Shown piece by piece: positions 17,448 through 27,784 of a stretch of DNA of 64,000 nt. The stretch covers positions 379,536 through 443,535 of the forward strand of contig NZ_QPIB01000007.1 of the NCBI RefSeq assembly GCF_003671765.1. Reading direction: 5' to 3'. The stretch is from Xenophilus sp. E41. Lineage in GTDB: Bacteria > Pseudomonadota > Gammaproteobacteria > Burkholderiales > Burkholderiaceae_C. The notes below the pieces were generated by a model. That model made no database searches, was not told where the DNA came from, and was given only the letters and a program-made list of their open reading frames with translations. The translations under genes were made by a program, and so were the position numbers. Each line of letters begins with the position of its first letter. Within the stretch, counting starts at the first letter, position 1.

Positions 17448-17846
17448 TTGGTCCACGGCATCGGCACCGACATCTGCGACATCCGGCGCATCGCCGCCAC
17501 CTTCGAACGCCAGGGCGATCGCTTCGCCGAGCGCGTGCTGGGCGACGCCGAGCTGGCCGTCTGGCGGGCCCGCAGCGCCCGCTGGCCCAAGCGCGGCCTG
17601 CGCTACCTGGCGACGCGCTTTTCCGCCAAGGAAGCCTTCAGCAAGGCCATCGGCCTGGGCATGCGCATGCCCATGGCGTGGCGCCTGTGCGAAATCCTCA
17701 ACGAGCCCAGCGGCAAGCCCCGCATCGTGCTGCACGACCCGCTCAGGAGCTGGTTCGAGGCGCAGGGTTTGACGGCGCACGTGACCGTCACCGACGAGAC
17801 CGATTACGCCGCCAGCTTCGTGGTGGTCGAGAAGAAGAACCCCTGA
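17448..17846 (+). CDS. acpS: Holo-ACP synthase
   Basis: Transfers 4'-phosphopantetheine from CoA to the serine of apo-ACP (Ser37 of AcpP here). 132 residues. Magnesium ligands are Asp8 in [11 protein letters not shown] and Glu62 in [10 protein letters not shown]. The start is TTG 17448, the only start that places GIGTDI near the N-terminus; GAGGG lies 9 bases upstream. It is 11 bp after pdxJ and 1 bp before nagZ. A TTG start may hold expression low. The C-terminus [12 protein letters not shown] completes the family fold. Confidence 0.95.
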   Translation: MVHGIGTDICDIRRIAATFERQGDRFAERVLGDAELAVWRARSARWPKRGLRYLATRFSAKEAFSKAIGLGMRMPMAWRLCEILNEPSGKPRIVLHDPLRSWFEAQGLTAHVTVTDETDYAASFVVVEKKNP

Positions 17847-17847
17847 G

Positions 17848-18915
17848 ATGGCCGACTCCCTTCACCGCCCCCTCGTCATCGACGTCGCGGGCACCACGCT
17901 CACGGCCGACGACCGCCGGCGCATCGCGCATCCACAGGTCGGCGGCGTCATCCATTTCGCGCGAAACTGGGAAAGCTGCGCGCAGATGACGGCGCTCAAC
18001 GCCGAGATCAAGTCGATCAACCCGCAGGTGCTGGTCTGCGTCGACCACGAGGGCGGTCGGGTGCAGCGCTTTCGCACCGACGGCTTCACGCGCCTGCCCT
18101 CGATGCGCGCGCTGGGCGAACGCTGGATGCACGACCCGATAGAAGCCACGCAGGTGGCCACCGCGGTGGGCTTCGTTCTGGCGAGCGAACTGCGCGCCGT
18201 CGGCGTGGATTTCAGCTTTGCCCCGGTGCTCGACCTCGATCACGGCGAGAGCAGCGTCATCGGCGACCGCAGCTTCCACCGCGACCCGCGAGTCGTGGCC
18301 CTGCTGGCCAAGAGCGTCATGCACGGCATGCTGCAGGCCGGCATGGCCAACTGCGGCAAGCACTTTCCGGGACATGGCTTCGTCAAGGCCGACTCGCATA
18401 CCGCCATTCCGGTCGACCGCCGGGGGCTGAAGGCCATCCTCGGCGACGACGGCCGACCCTTCGAATGGCTGGCCGGCACGCTGGATGCCGTGATGCCGGC
18501 GCACGTCATTTATGCGCGCGTCGACGCCCGGCCCGCTGGCTTCTCGGCCAAGTGGTTGCAGGAGATCCTGCGCGGCCGCCTCGGCTTCGAGGGCGCGATC
18601 TTCAGCGACGACCTCAGCATGGAGGCGGGGCGCTACATCGATGGCCGCTTGCTGAGCTACACCGACGCCGCGCTGGCGGCGCTCGCGGCCGGATGCGACC
18701 TGGCGATGCTGTGCAACCAGAGTGTGGGCGCCGGTGCGCCGCTGGACGAACTGCTGGAGGGCTTCGCCGCGGCGGCGGCGGGGCGGCGCTGGCGGCCGGT
18801 GCACGACAGCGAAGTGCGACGCCAGGCCCTGCTGCCGCAGGCTGCGGGGCGGGACTGGGGCGCGCTCAAGGTCTTCGCTCCGTACGATGCAGCGCGCCGG
18901 CTGCTATCGAGTTGA
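17848..18915 (+). CDS. nagZ: Beta-N-acetylhexosaminidase NagZ
   Basis: Cytosolic GH3 enzyme that removes GlcNAc from anhydromuropeptides in cell-wall recycling; its product is the inducer of AmpC systems. 355 residues. The GH3 signature KHFPGHG is at 171-177 with Asp182 and His184 in ADSHT forming the acid/base pair. The nucleophile is probably Asp254 in IFSDDLSM. Starts 1 bp after acpS. The last codons and the TGA stop lie inside an R1 copy (18903-18919), so the C-terminal LLSS is repeat-derived. A 320-bp poorly coding gap follows. Confidence 0.95.
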   Translation: MADSLHRPLVIDVAGTTLTADDRRRIAHPQVGGVIHFARNWESCAQMTALNAEIKSINPQVLVCVDHEGGRVQRFRTDGFTRLPSMRALGERWMHDPIEATQVATAVGFVLASELRAVGVDFSFAPVLDLDHGESSVIGDRSFHRDPRVVALLAKSVMHGMLQAGMANCGKHFPGHGFVKADSHTAIPVDRRGLKAILGDDGRPFEWLAGTLDAVMPAHVIYARVDARPAGFSAKWLQEILRGRLGFEGAIFSDDLSMEAGRYIDGRLLSYTDAALAALAAGCDLAMLCNQSVGAGAPLDELLEGFAAAAAGRRWRPVHDSEVRRQALLPQAAGRDWGALKVFAPYDAARRLLSS

Positions 18916-18919
18916 TGGC
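18903..18919. repeat. R1 dispersed palindrome, copy 4 (nagZ stop)
   Basis: GCTATCGAGTTGATGGC: left arm intact, right arm ATGGC with one mismatch, 7-base gap. It supplies the TGA stop of nagZ. Confidence 0.65.
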
Positions 18920-19238
18920 CGGCGTGCCTGATCGGACGGGTGTTGACGCCATGTTTCGGTCACAGGCACGCCCTTCGCCGCGGCTGCCGCAGGGGTGGTT
19001 TCCGCCGGTCCCATCTTGCGCGCGTCGACGGCACAGTGCTGCGCAACCATGCTCGCCTCTGCTGTCAGATCGACCGACCATCCATGCTTGGCCGACGGTC
19101 AGTTTCGATTCACCCGGGTGCTCGAACGGAGCGGAACTGCCGGCGAAGTCGATGCTTATGACCACGTCTGTATCGACTGCCCCCTACGTTGCCGCTGAGG
19201 ACAGGCGACAACTCTGGCAGGGCCATCTGGACGTCTGA
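18920..19238. other. Poorly coding spacer between nagZ and the methyltransferase gene
   Basis: The two flanking genes converge on this stretch. A frame of 107 codons begins at an ATG overlapping the nagZ stop (18915) and runs to 19238. Its third positions are not GC-biased and the protein (PSCARRRHSAAQ ...) has no recognisable motif. A second frame from GTG 18995 gives 67 cysteine-rich residues. The lower GC suggests decayed or acquired DNA. No terminator is visible for either neighbour. Confidence 0.4.
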
Positions 19239-20039
19239 TCAGCTGCCCCCGCCGAACGCGTAGACGGGAGGGTAGTGGTTGGAGGCCAACTCGCGCTCGG
19301 CGTCGTTGGCGAACTCGCCGTGGTGGGGAGAGATCAAGTAGAGGTTCTGGTCTGCGCACAGCAACGCAAGGTCATGGCGGGACGCGACCTTCAAACTCAT
19401 GTCGCCGACGAAGAGCGTGGTTGGAAAATCAGTGCCCTGGTGCCGTTCGAAGATATCTCGGCCTGCGCCGATGAAGTTCAGGCGGTGGTCGAGCACGCGA
19501 TAGCCGGCCTGGTAGAACATCTTGCGCGCGTCGAAGTCGGTGAAGAAGCGCAGGTGCGTGAAGTCCAGCAGGCCCCAACTGCCGTACTTCCAATGCCCGC
19601 GCAGCGCGTCGTACAGCAGCGGCAGATTCGAGACGTTGGGCAGGCTCACCAGCACCTGGGCGTCAGGGGCCACCATCCGGCTCAATCCATGCAGCAATTG
19701 CCACGGGTTGACGAGATGCTCCAGCACATCGAACAGGCACACCAGATCGAACGGTTTCGTCAGCCCGAGGGCCGCGAAATCCACGCTTTCGACGTCCTGT
19801 TCCACCACGAAGTCGAAGTGCTGCCGGGCAATCTGCGCGGCCGAGGCGTTGAACTCGCAGCCCCAGGTCTGGCAGTCGGGGAAGCGCTCGCGCAGCGCGT
19901 GGCCCACGCCGCCCGAGCCGCAGCCGATGTCCAGCGCGACCGTGGGCGGCCGCTGGATCATGGCGAGGCACTCTGGCCGCGGGTTGAACGGGTAGACATA
20001 CTCCCGTTGTTCTCGGTCCTGCCAGAGAAACTGCGCCAT
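19239..20039 (-). CDS. Class I SAM-dependent methyltransferase
   Basis: 266 residues. SAM-binding motif I is ALDIGCGSGGVG (residues 35-46), with acidic post-I CEFNAS and motif DLVCLFDVLEHLVNP, a MetW/Coq3-like type 11/12 fold. The C-terminal third (LCADQNLYLISPHHGEF) is not shared with well-known members, so the substrate is unknown. The start lies 11 bp after the lysS stop in the same direction, so the two are probably co-transcribed. It may act on a small molecule or surface polysaccharide; nothing here decides. Confidence 0.85.
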   Translation of the reverse strand: MAQFLWQDREQREYVYPFNPRPECLAMIQRPPTVALDIGCGSGGVGHALRERFPDCQTWGCEFNASAAQIARQHFDFVVEQDVESVDFAALGLTKPFDLVCLFDVLEHLVNPWQLLHGLSRMVAPDAQVLVSLPNVSNLPLLYDALRGHWKYGSWGLLDFTHLRFFTDFDARKMFYQAGYRVLDHRLNFIGAGRDIFERHQGTDFPTTLFVGDMSLKVASRHDLALLCADQNLYLISPHHGEFANDAERELASNHYPPVYAFGGGS

Positions 20040-20050
20040 GGCGCCTCCGC

Positions 20051-21574
20051 TCAGCTTTCGCGCCGCAGCGCAGGAAACAGGATCACGTCCCGGATGCTCG
20101 GAGAATCCGTGAGCAGCATCATCAGCCGGTCGATGCCGATGCCGCAGCCGCCGGTGGGCGGCATGCCGTACTCGAGGGCACGCACGAAGTCGTGGTCGAA
20201 GTACATGGCCTCGTCGTCGCCGGCGTCCTTGGCGCTGACCTGCGCGTTGAAGCGGGCGGCCTGGTCCTCGGCGTCGTTCAGTTCGCTGAAGCCGTTGCCG
20301 AACTCGCGACCGGTGATGTAGAGCTCGAAGCGCTCGGTCACCTCCGGGCGATCGTCGTTGGCGCGGGCCAGCGGCGAGATTTCGGTCGGGTGCTCCATGA
20401 TGAAGGTCGGCTGCCAGAGCTTTTCCTCCACCGTTTCCTCGAAATACAGCACCTGCAGGCTGGCCAGGCTGCGGCCGGACAGGCGGTCCTTCTCCTCGCT
20501 CAGGCCCAGCTTGCGCAGGGCGTGGGTCAGCCATGCGGCATCGTCGACGTGCTCCCCGGCGTCGGTGTACTTCAGGATCGCCTCGCGGATCGTCAGCCGA
20601 GCGAAGGGCTGGCTCAGGTCGACCGGCTGGCCCTGGTAGCTCAGCTGCTGCGAGCCCACGGCCTTGTCGGCGATGGTGCGGATGAGCAGCTCGGTGAAGT
20701 CCATCAGGTCGCGGTAGTTCCAGTAGGCCGCGTAGAACTCCATCATCGTGAACTCGGGGTTGTGCCGCACCGAGATGCCCTCGTTGCGGTAGCTCCGGTT
20801 GATCTCGAACACGCGCTCGAAGCCGCCGACGATCAGGCGCTTGAGGTACAGCTCCGGCGCGATGCGCAGGAACATCTCCTGGTCGAGCGCGTTGTGGTGC
20901 GTCTTGAAGGGCTTGGCGTTGGCACCGCCGGGGATGGGGTGCAGCATCGGCGTCTCGACCTCGAGGAAGTCGTTGGCCACCATGAACTCGCGCAGCGCGC
21001 TCACGGCGCGGCTGCGGGCCTTGAAGCGCTCGCGCGCGGTCTCGTCGGTGATGAGATCCACATAACGCTGGCGGTACTTCTGCTCCTGGTCGGCCATGCC
21101 GTGGAACTTGTCCGGCAGCGGGCGCAGGCTCTTGGTCAGCAGGCGCAGCGACGTGACCTTGATCGACAGCTCGCCGGTCTTGGTCTTCATCAAGGTGCCT
21201 TCGGCGCCGACGATGTCGCCCAGGTCCCACTTCTTGAAGTCGGCATACGCCTCTTCGCCGATCGCGTCGCGCGTCACATACAGCTGGATGCGGCCCGTCG
21301 AGTCCTGCAGGGTGGCGAAGCTGGCCTTGCCCATCACGCGCTTGAGCATCATGCGGCCGGCCACGCTGGCCGCGACGGGCTGCGCTTCGAGCGCGTCGGC
21401 GCCGGTCTCGCCGTGGACTGCGGCCAGCGCGGCAGCGCGGTCGGCAGGCTTGAAGTCGTTGGGGAAGGCCACGCCCTTGCCCTCGGCTTGCGCAGCGCGC
21501 AGCGTCTTGAGCTTCTCGCGCCGTTCGGCGATCAGCTGGTTGTCATCGGGGGGGAGGGCGGGCGTGTCGGACAT
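20051..21574 (-). CDS. lysS: Lysyl-tRNA synthetase, class II
   Basis: Charges tRNA-Lys. 507 residues from [14 protein letters not shown], close to E. coli LysS (505). The N-terminal OB-fold anticodon-binding domain covers about 65-165 ([19 protein letters not shown]). Class II motif 2 is [20 protein letters not shown] and motif 3 is [20 protein letters not shown], followed by [12 protein letters not shown]. The frame is open 22 codons upstream, but the ATG at 21574 with GAAAA-rich leader is the family start. First gene of a lysS-methyltransferase pair. Confidence 0.97.
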   Translation of the reverse strand: MSDTPALPPDDNQLIAERREKLKTLRAAQAEGKGVAFPNDFKPADRAAALAAVHGETGADALEAQPVAASVAGRMMLKRVMGKASFATLQDSTGRIQLYVTRDAIGEEAYADFKKWDLGDIVGAEGTLMKTKTGELSIKVTSLRLLTKSLRPLPDKFHGMADQEQKYRQRYVDLITDETARERFKARSRAVSALREFMVANDFLEVETPMLHPIPGGANAKPFKTHHNALDQEMFLRIAPELYLKRLIVGGFERVFEINRSYRNEGISVRHNPEFTMMEFYAAYWNYRDLMDFTELLIRTIADKAVGSQQLSYQGQPVDLSQPFARLTIREAILKYTDAGEHVDDAAWLTHALRKLGLSEEKDRLSGRSLASLQVLYFEETVEEKLWQPTFIMEHPTEISPLARANDDRPEVTERFELYITGREFGNGFSELNDAEDQAARFNAQVSAKDAGDDEAMYFDHDFVRALEYGMPPTGGCGIGIDRLMMLLTDSPSIRDVILFPALRRES

Positions 21575-21680
21575 GAAGAAAAAAGAAAACGGAAAGGGGG
21601 CGCCAGGCGCAGCCGCACATTTTAGCTGCGCAGGTTGCAAGGCAAATCGGCCGCTGGCGCCCGTGGGACGGGCGCAACGT

Positions 21681-21697
21681 GCTATGAAAAAAGGAGC
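21681..21697. repeat. Degenerate R1 palindrome, copy 11
   Basis: GCTATGAAAAAAGGAGC: left arm intact, 7-base gap, right arm with two changes (GGAGC for GTAGC). It lies just after the stop of the LON-domain gene in the 124-bp gap before lysS. Accepted only because spacing and position fit the family. Confidence 0.35.
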
Positions 21698-21698
21698 A

Positions 21699-22358
21699 TC
21701 ACTCCTTGGCGATGCCGGTGCGCGCGAGCAGGTCGCTCACCAGCTCCAGCCGCATGAGCGGGCTGCCCAGCTCCATCAGGCGCTGCTTGAGTTCGGGTGG
21801 CAGCGGCAGCAGCTCGCACCAGCGGTTGGCCACCCAACCGCAGTCGTCGAAGCGGAAGGGCTCGGCGATGGGCAGCCTGGGCGCAGTGCCCGTCGCCTCG
21901 GCCTGCATGCGCTGGCGTTCTTCCAGCGTGCGCAGCAGGCGCTGCAGGGCCTCGGCCGTGTGCCGCAGGTCGTCGGGGATGGCCAAGGCGACGTCCTCGT
22001 CCACCATCTCCACCTCGGCCGTCCACAGGCCGTGCTTGTGCAGTTCGCTGCTGCGCACGCGAAAGCGTGAACCGCCGACGCATTCGATCTGCATCAGGCC
22101 GGACTGGGGCGACTCGAAGCGGCGGATGTGGGCCACGGTGCCGATGCTGGCGAACTGCTCGGCGTCGGCGCCGGCCACACGCACTTCGGAGCCCTGCGTG
22201 AGCCCGACCACGCCGAAGGGCGTGCCGGCCTTGTGGCACTTGCCGATCATGTCGAGGTAGCGCACCTCGAAGATCCGCAGCGGCAGGAGGCCGCCGGGAT
22301 AGAGCACGGTGCCCAGTGGAAACAAAGGCAGTACGGAACGCGGGGGAGGGGAGGTCAT
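21699..22358 (-). CDS. LON peptidase substrate-binding domain protein
   Basis: 219 residues from [23 protein letters not shown]. The start matches the Lon N-terminal (PUA-like) domain: [29 protein letters not shown], but the AAA and protease domains of Lon are absent. Such stand-alone domains are common in proteobacteria and of uncertain role, perhaps in protein quality control. The C-terminal helical part ([23 protein letters not shown]) is typical. An in-frame ATG 24 bases upstream is possible. Divergent from the YggT gene with a 51-bp gap. Confidence 0.88.
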   Translation of the reverse strand: MTSPPPRSVLPLFPLGTVLYPGGLLPLRIFEVRYLDMIGKCHKAGTPFGVVGLTQGSEVRVAGADAEQFASIGTVAHIRRFESPQSGLMQIECVGGSRFRVRSSELHKHGLWTAEVEMVDEDVALAIPDDLRHTAEALQRLLRTLEERQRMQAEATGTAPRLPIAEPFRFDDCGWVANRWCELLPLPPELKQRLMELGSPLMRLELVSDLLARTGIAKE

Positions 22359-22409
22359 CGGAGCCTTTCGCGTGGCTATCATCGCACTCCCTTTTCGCCC
22401 TGGCCGTCG

Positions 22410-22967
22410 ATGTTCTATCAGATCCCTTCGTTCCTGCTCGATGTGATCGTCGGTCTGCTTGGCGGCGCCTGCCTGCTGCGCCTGTACATGCAGTACCACC
22501 GCGTGCCCTTCGGCAACCCGCTGGGCCGCTTCGTGTTCGCGCTGTCCGACTGGATCGTGCTGCCGCTGCGCAAGATCGTGCCCTCGGTCAAGCGCTGGGA
22601 CCTCGCCAGCCTCATCGCCGCGTGGCTGCTGGTGATGCTGAAGTACCTGCTGCTGATGCTGCTGGGCGGCGTGATGCGCCTGAGCGTGCTGCCCCTGCTG
22701 TCGATCTTCGGGCTGCTGCAGCTCGCGGTCTCGGGGCTCACGGCGCTGCTCGTGGTGTATGCGGTGCTCTCGTGGGTGCCGAACGTGTCGTCGATGCTGC
22801 GCGACCTGGTCGAGCGCCTGGCGGAGCCGCTGGTGCGGCCGCTGCGCAAGGTGGTCCCGCTGGTGGGCGGCGTCGACCTGTCGCCGCTGGTGGCGATCGT
22901 GCTGCTGCAGGTGGGCGCGATCATCCTCGGCAACCTGCTGGCCGGGGCCTACGCGCTCGGGCGCTGA
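22410..22967 (+). CDS. YggT family membrane protein
   Basis: 185 residues with two YGGT repeats: the first about 10-60 (GGACLLRLYMQYHRVPFGNPLGRFVFALSDWIVLPLRKIVPS), the second about 105-180 (YAVLSWVPNVSSMLRDLVERLAEPLVRPLRKVVP). At least four hydrophobic segments are visible. Integral inner-membrane protein, linked in other bacteria to osmotic tolerance and division-site functions, not firmly assigned. Divergent from the LON-domain gene, and convergent with accD across a perfect hairpin terminator. Confidence 0.92.
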   Translation: MFYQIPSFLLDVIVGLLGGACLLRLYMQYHRVPFGNPLGRFVFALSDWIVLPLRKIVPSVKRWDLASLIAAWLLVMLKYLLLMLLGGVMRLSVLPLLSIFGLLQLAVSGLTALLVVYAVLSWVPNVSSMLRDLVERLAEPLVRPLRKVVPLVGGVDLSPLVAIVLLQVGAIILGNLLAGAYALGR

Positions 22968-22987
22968 AGCCGCGGCACCCGACCCAA

Positions 22988-23017
22988 CGAAAACGGCGCC
23001 CGAGGGCGCCGTTTTCG
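22988..23017. terminator. Bidirectional terminator between yggT and accD
   Basis: Perfect 13-bp stem CGAAAACGGCGCC / GGCGCCGTTTTCG with a 4-base loop. A-tract on one side and T-tract on the other allow termination of both converging transcripts. Confidence 0.92.
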
Positions 23018-23040
23018 TCGGTGTGCTGCGAGCAGCGCGT

Positions 23041-23913
23041 TCAGCTCACCGCATCGGCCGGCTGACGCGTCAGCATGGCCAGCACGCTGGCGATGGTCTT
23101 GCGCAGTTCGCGGCGGTCGCTGATGAAGTCGATGGCGCCCTTTTCCTGCAGGAACTCGGCACGCTGGAAGCCCTCGGGCAGCTTCACGCGCACGGTCGAC
23201 TCGATCACGCGGGGGCCCGCGAAGCCGATCAGAGCCTTGGGCTCGGCGATCACCACGTCGCCCACGAAGGCGAAGCCGGCCGACACGCCGCCCATGGTCG
23301 GGTCGGTCAGCACGCTGATGTAGGGCAGGCCCTTCTTGGCCAGGCGCGTGAGCGCGGCGTTCGTCTTGGCCATCTGCATGAGCGAGAGCAGGCCTTCCTG
23401 CATGCGCGCGCCGCCGGTGGCGGTGAAGCAGATGAAGGGCACCTTCTGCTCGATGGCGGTCTCGACACCGCGCACGAAGCGCTCGCCGACCACGCTGCCC
23501 ATCGAGCCGCCCATGAACTCGAACTCGAAGCAGGCCGCGACCACGCTGATGCTGTGCACGCAACCGCCCATCACGATCAGCGCGTCGGTCTCGCCGGTCG
23601 ATTCCAGGGCTTCCTTCAGGCGTTCGGGATACTTGCGGCTGTCCTTGAACTTGAGGGCGTCGACCGGCAGCACCTCCTGGCCGAGCTCGTAGCGGCCTTC
23701 CGGGTCGAGGAAGGCATCGAGCCGCGCGCGCGCGCCGATGCGGTGGTGGTGGCTGCAGCTCGGGCAGACGTTCTGGTTCTGCTCCAGGTCGGTCTTGTAG
23801 AGCACCGTCTCGCAGCTCGGGCACTTGATCCACAGGCCCTCGGGCACCTGGCGGCGCTCGGCGGGGTCGGTCTGGGCGATCTTGGGGGGAAGCAGTTTTT
23901 CAAGCCAGCTCAT
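23041..23913 (-). CDS. accD: Acetyl-CoA carboxylase carboxyltransferase subunit beta
   Basis: Beta subunit of the carboxyltransferase that makes malonyl-CoA, feeding FabD. 290 residues. The zinc ribbon is Cys31, Cys34, Cys50 and Cys53 (CPSC ... CPSC). The crotonase-like core has [12 protein letters not shown] and [16 protein letters not shown]. It is the last gene of the leu-asd-fimV-truA-trp chain. In many betaproteobacteria folC follows accD; here the transcript ends at a hairpin 24 bp downstream and a convergent gene follows instead. Confidence 0.97.
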   Translation of the reverse strand: MSWLEKLLPPKIAQTDPAERRQVPEGLWIKCPSCETVLYKTDLEQNQNVCPSCSHHHRIGARARLDAFLDPEGRYELGQEVLPVDALKFKDSRKYPERLKEALESTGETDALIVMGGCVHSISVVAACFEFEFMGGSMGSVVGERFVRGVETAIEQKVPFICFTATGGARMQEGLLSLMQMAKTNAALTRLAKKGLPYISVLTDPTMGGVSAGFAFVGDVVIAEPKALIGFAGPRVIESTVRVKLPEGFQRAEFLQEKGAIDFISDRRELRKTIASVLAMLTRQPADAVS

Positions 23914-23979
23914 GGGGTTCCATCCTGAAGGCTTCCCCCGCCCGGCGGCCGGGCGGAGGGTTGGAAAGGCAGCGGGCGA

Positions 23980-24821
23980 TTATCCGCCAGCCGCGTTCTT
24001 GGGCACGGCCGCCGGCAGGGCGTCCAGCGCCTGGCGGATCTCGGCCAGGAATCCGGCCACCCGCGGCGCCACCTGGTCGCGCGGCTGGCCCTCGATCAGC
24101 TGGATGATCTTCGTGCCGATCACCACCGCGTCGCCGGCCGAGCCCACGGCCTGTGCCGTGCGTGCGTCGCGGATGCCGAAGCCCACGCCGACGGGGATCT
24201 TCACGTGCTGGCGGATGCGCGGCACCATCAGGCCGACGGCTTCCGTGTCCAGGTGGCCGGCGCCGGTCACGCCCTTGAGCGACACGTAATACACGTAGCC
24301 GCTGGCGATGCGGGCGACCTGCGCCATGCGCTCGGGCGTGCTGGTGGGTGCGAGCAGGAAGATCAGGTCGATGCCGGCGGCGCGCAGCCTGGCGGCGAAG
24401 TCCTCGCACTCCTCGGGCGGGTAGTCGACGATCAGCACGCCATCCACGCCGGCGGCCGCGGCGTCGCGCACGAAGGCGTCGGTGCCATGACGCAGGTCGT
24501 AGCGCTCGACCGGGTTGGCGTAGCCCATCAGCACCACGGGCGTGGCGCCGTCCTTTTCGCGGAAGGCGCGCACCATCGCCAGCACCTGGGCCATGCCGAT
24601 GCCCATCGCCAGCGCGGCCTCGCCGGCCTTCTGGATCACCGGGCCGTCGGCCATGGGGTCGGAGAAGGGCACGCCCAGCTCGATCACGTCCGCGCCGGCG
24701 GCGACCATGCCATGCATGAGCTCGGGCGTGATGTCGGCGTAGGGGAAGCCGGCGGTGACGTACGGGATCAGCGCACGCCGCCCGTCCTTCTTCAGCGTCT
24801 CGAAGGTGGCGGCGATGCGGC

Positions 24822-24825
<4 letters not shown>
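23980..24825 (-). CDS. trpA: Tryptophan synthase alpha subunit
   Basis: Cleaves indole-3-glycerol phosphate and passes indole to TrpB through a tunnel. 281 residues. Catalytic Glu49 ([11 protein letters not shown]) and Asp60 (MADGP) have canonical numbering. Phosphate loop [13 protein letters not shown] is present. The ATG overlaps the trpB stop by 4 bp (ATGA), giving translational coupling for the alpha2beta2 complex. 66 bp separate it from accD. Confidence 0.97.
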
Positions 24826-26102
<1,277 letters not shown>

Positions 26103-26163
26103 GGTGCTCGACTCTCGATGAGGGCCGCGAAGCCCTCGACGTCGAGACGGCTGCGCGGCAGGT

Positions 26164-26907
26164 TCAGGAAGCGGCGGGCGCGTCGGCTGCCGGGGTGCGG
26201 ACGAGGGCGGTGTCGGCCTCCCGCACGGCAGCGATGAACTCGCGGATCTTGCCGGCGTCCTTGATGCCCTTGCTGGCCTCGACGCCGGAACTCACGTCAA
26301 CGGACAGCGACTTTGCGCCCGTCCGCAACGCCTGCAAGGCACGCAGGCCATCGCCCACGTTTGCAGGTGTGAGCCCACCACTCAAGACGAGGTGAGCGTC
26401 GACGGCGGTTGGAAGCAGTGACCAATCGAATGCCTTGCCGCCGCCGCCAAAGCCGTCGACCTGGGCGTCGAGCAGGATGGCGTGGGCGCGGGAGAAATCG
26501 GACGCATAGTTTACGAGGTCGAAGCCGCGCCCCGCCTCGCCCAGGGGAATGCGCGCGGCGCGCAGGTAGCGAAAGCGTCCCTCGCCGCTGGCGGCCCAGC
26601 ATTGCTCGGGCGTTTCATCACCATGAAATTGGGCTGCAGCGCCCGCCATGCCTGCGAGAGCAGCTATCGTTTTCGTAGCATCCTCGTTGACGAACAGCAG
26701 CACGGGCGTGACGAAGGGGGGCAGGCGCCGTGCGAGCTCGGCCGCCCGCTGCGCGCTCACGGCCCGCGGGCTCCTGGCGTACAGCACGAAGCCGACCGCG
26801 TCGGCCCCTGCGTCCACGGCCGCATCGACGTCCTGTTCGCGCGTCAGTCCGCAGATCTTCACGCGGGTGCGCGTCGAGGCGGAGAGCTTGGAAGCGGCAT
26901 CCTTCAT
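26164..26907 (-). CDS. trpF: Phosphoribosylanthranilate isomerase
   Basis: Converts phosphoribosylanthranilate to CdRP. 247 residues, slightly longer than usual because of tails on both ends. Conserved VKICGLT holds the catalytic Cys; the catalytic Asp is in [11 protein letters not shown]; phosphate sites [10 protein letters not shown] and the QFHGDE strand are intact. Oddity: an R1 copy (26663-26679) is in frame and encodes ATKTIA after LLFVNED, a surface helix in this fold, without breaking the gene. Start overlaps the truA stop by 4 bp. Confidence 0.96.
   Translation of the reverse strand: MKDAASKLSASTRTRVKICGLTREQDVDAAVDAGADAVGFVLYARSPRAVSAQRAAELARRLPPFVTPVLLFVNEDATKTIAALAGMAGAAAQFHGDETPEQCWAASGEGRFRYLRAARIPLGEAGRGFDLVNYASDFSRAHAILLDAQVDGFGGGGKAFDWSLLPTAVDAHLVLSGGLTPANVGDGLRALQALRTGAKSLSVDVSSGVEASKGIKDAGKIREFIAAVREADTALVRTPAADAPAAS
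26663..26679. repeat. R1 dispersed palindrome, copy 5 (inside trpF)
   Basis: GCTATCGTTTTCGTAGC on the plus strand, flanked by GCA and ATC. Read in the trpF direction it encodes Ala-Thr-Lys-Thr-Ile-Ala, nearly the same peptide as copy 8 in the lyase gene. Confidence 0.85.
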
Positions 26908-27719
26908 GGCGGCCCATCATACGAAGCGCCCTGCTCCCCGAGCGTGACCTCCGGCGGAAGGCCCCAATGCGCGTCGTACAGCGGCCCCAGGAAGTACAGC
27001 CCGTCGGCAGAGAAGGTCGGCGCCGCCACCTCGCGGCTGCGGGCGTCGCGCACCTCGCGCACCCAATCGGGCGCCGCATGGCCCTGGCCGACGCGCACCA
27101 GGCAGCCCATGATGTTGCGGATCATGTGGTGCAGGAAGGCATCGGCCTCGAACTCGAAGTGCCAGCGGCACCGCGCGCCATCGCCCACGCGGGTGACTGC
27201 AATGCGGCGCAGCGTCTTGACCGGCGAGCGTGCCTGGCAGGCCGAGGCGCGGAAGGACGAGAAGTCGTGCTCGCCGAGCAGGTGCGCGGCTGCGGCGCGC
27301 ATCGCGTCGCCGTCGAGCGCGTGCATCGACCAGCCGACCCGGCCGTTGTCGAGGCTGGGCCGCACGGGCGACTGCGAGAGCACGTACAGGTAGCGCCGGC
27401 CGAGCGCGCTCGCGCGGCAGTGGAATTCCGCCGGCACCGTCTGCGCCCACTGCACGGCGATGTCGTCCGGCAGGAAGCGGTTCGGCCCGCGCACCCATGA
27501 AAAGGGCACGCGGTCGATCTCGGTGTCGAAGTGCACCACCTGCATCCAGCCGTGCACGCCGGCGTCGGTGCGGCCGGCACACAGCGTGCCGACGCGCGGG
27601 CCGGCGGTGAATCGGGCGAGCGCCTGCTCGAGGCGGTCCTGCACCGTGCGGCCCGAGGGCTGGCTCTGCCAGCCGTCGTAGGCCTGGCCGTTGTAGCGGA
27701 CGCCGAGCGCCAATCTCAT
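26904..27719 (-). CDS. truA: tRNA pseudouridine(38-40) synthase TruA
   Basis: Makes pseudouridine at positions 38-40 of tRNA anticodon stems. 271 residues. The catalytic Asp52 is in the CAGRTDAGVH motif; YNGQAYDGWQSQ at the N-terminus and FLHHMIRNIMGCLVRVG near the C-terminus are family hallmarks. It follows a terminator after fimV and overlaps trpF by 4 bp, so truA-trpF-trpB-trpA-accD may start its own transcript or depend on readthrough. Confidence 0.97.
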   Translation of the reverse strand: MRLALGVRYNGQAYDGWQSQPSGRTVQDRLEQALARFTAGPRVGTLCAGRTDAGVHGWMQVVHFDTEIDRVPFSWVRGPNRFLPDDIAVQWAQTVPAEFHCRASALGRRYLYVLSQSPVRPSLDNGRVGWSMHALDGDAMRAAAAHLLGEHDFSSFRASACQARSPVKTLRRIAVTRVGDGARCRWHFEFEADAFLHHMIRNIMGCLVRVGQGHAAPDWVREVRDARSREVAAPTFSADGLYFLGPLYDAHWGLPPEVTLGEQGASYDGPP

Positions 27720-27739
27720 GAAAGTCGTGGAGCGGAAAA

Positions 27740-27766
27740 GAAAAGGGCGGCCGAAAGGGCCGCCCC
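27740..27766 (-). terminator. Intrinsic terminator after fimV
   Basis: On the minus strand, stem GGGCGGCC / GGCCGCCC with a 5-base loop, then CTTTTCTTTT. It lies 19 bp after the fimV stop and 21 bp before the truA start, so it separates or attenuates the downstream truA-trp-accD genes. Confidence 0.8.
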
Positions 27767-27784
27767 GGAGTCTTGCACAAACGC

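Noticed and set aside
19275-21625. Long plus-strand frames opposite the methyltransferase and lysS genes.
   Set aside because: Antisense artefacts of GC-rich codons; the minus-strand proteins carry complete family motifs.
22370-22400. GCTATCATCGC upstream of yggT considered as another R1 copy.
   Set aside because: The right arm is missing at the required 7-base distance.
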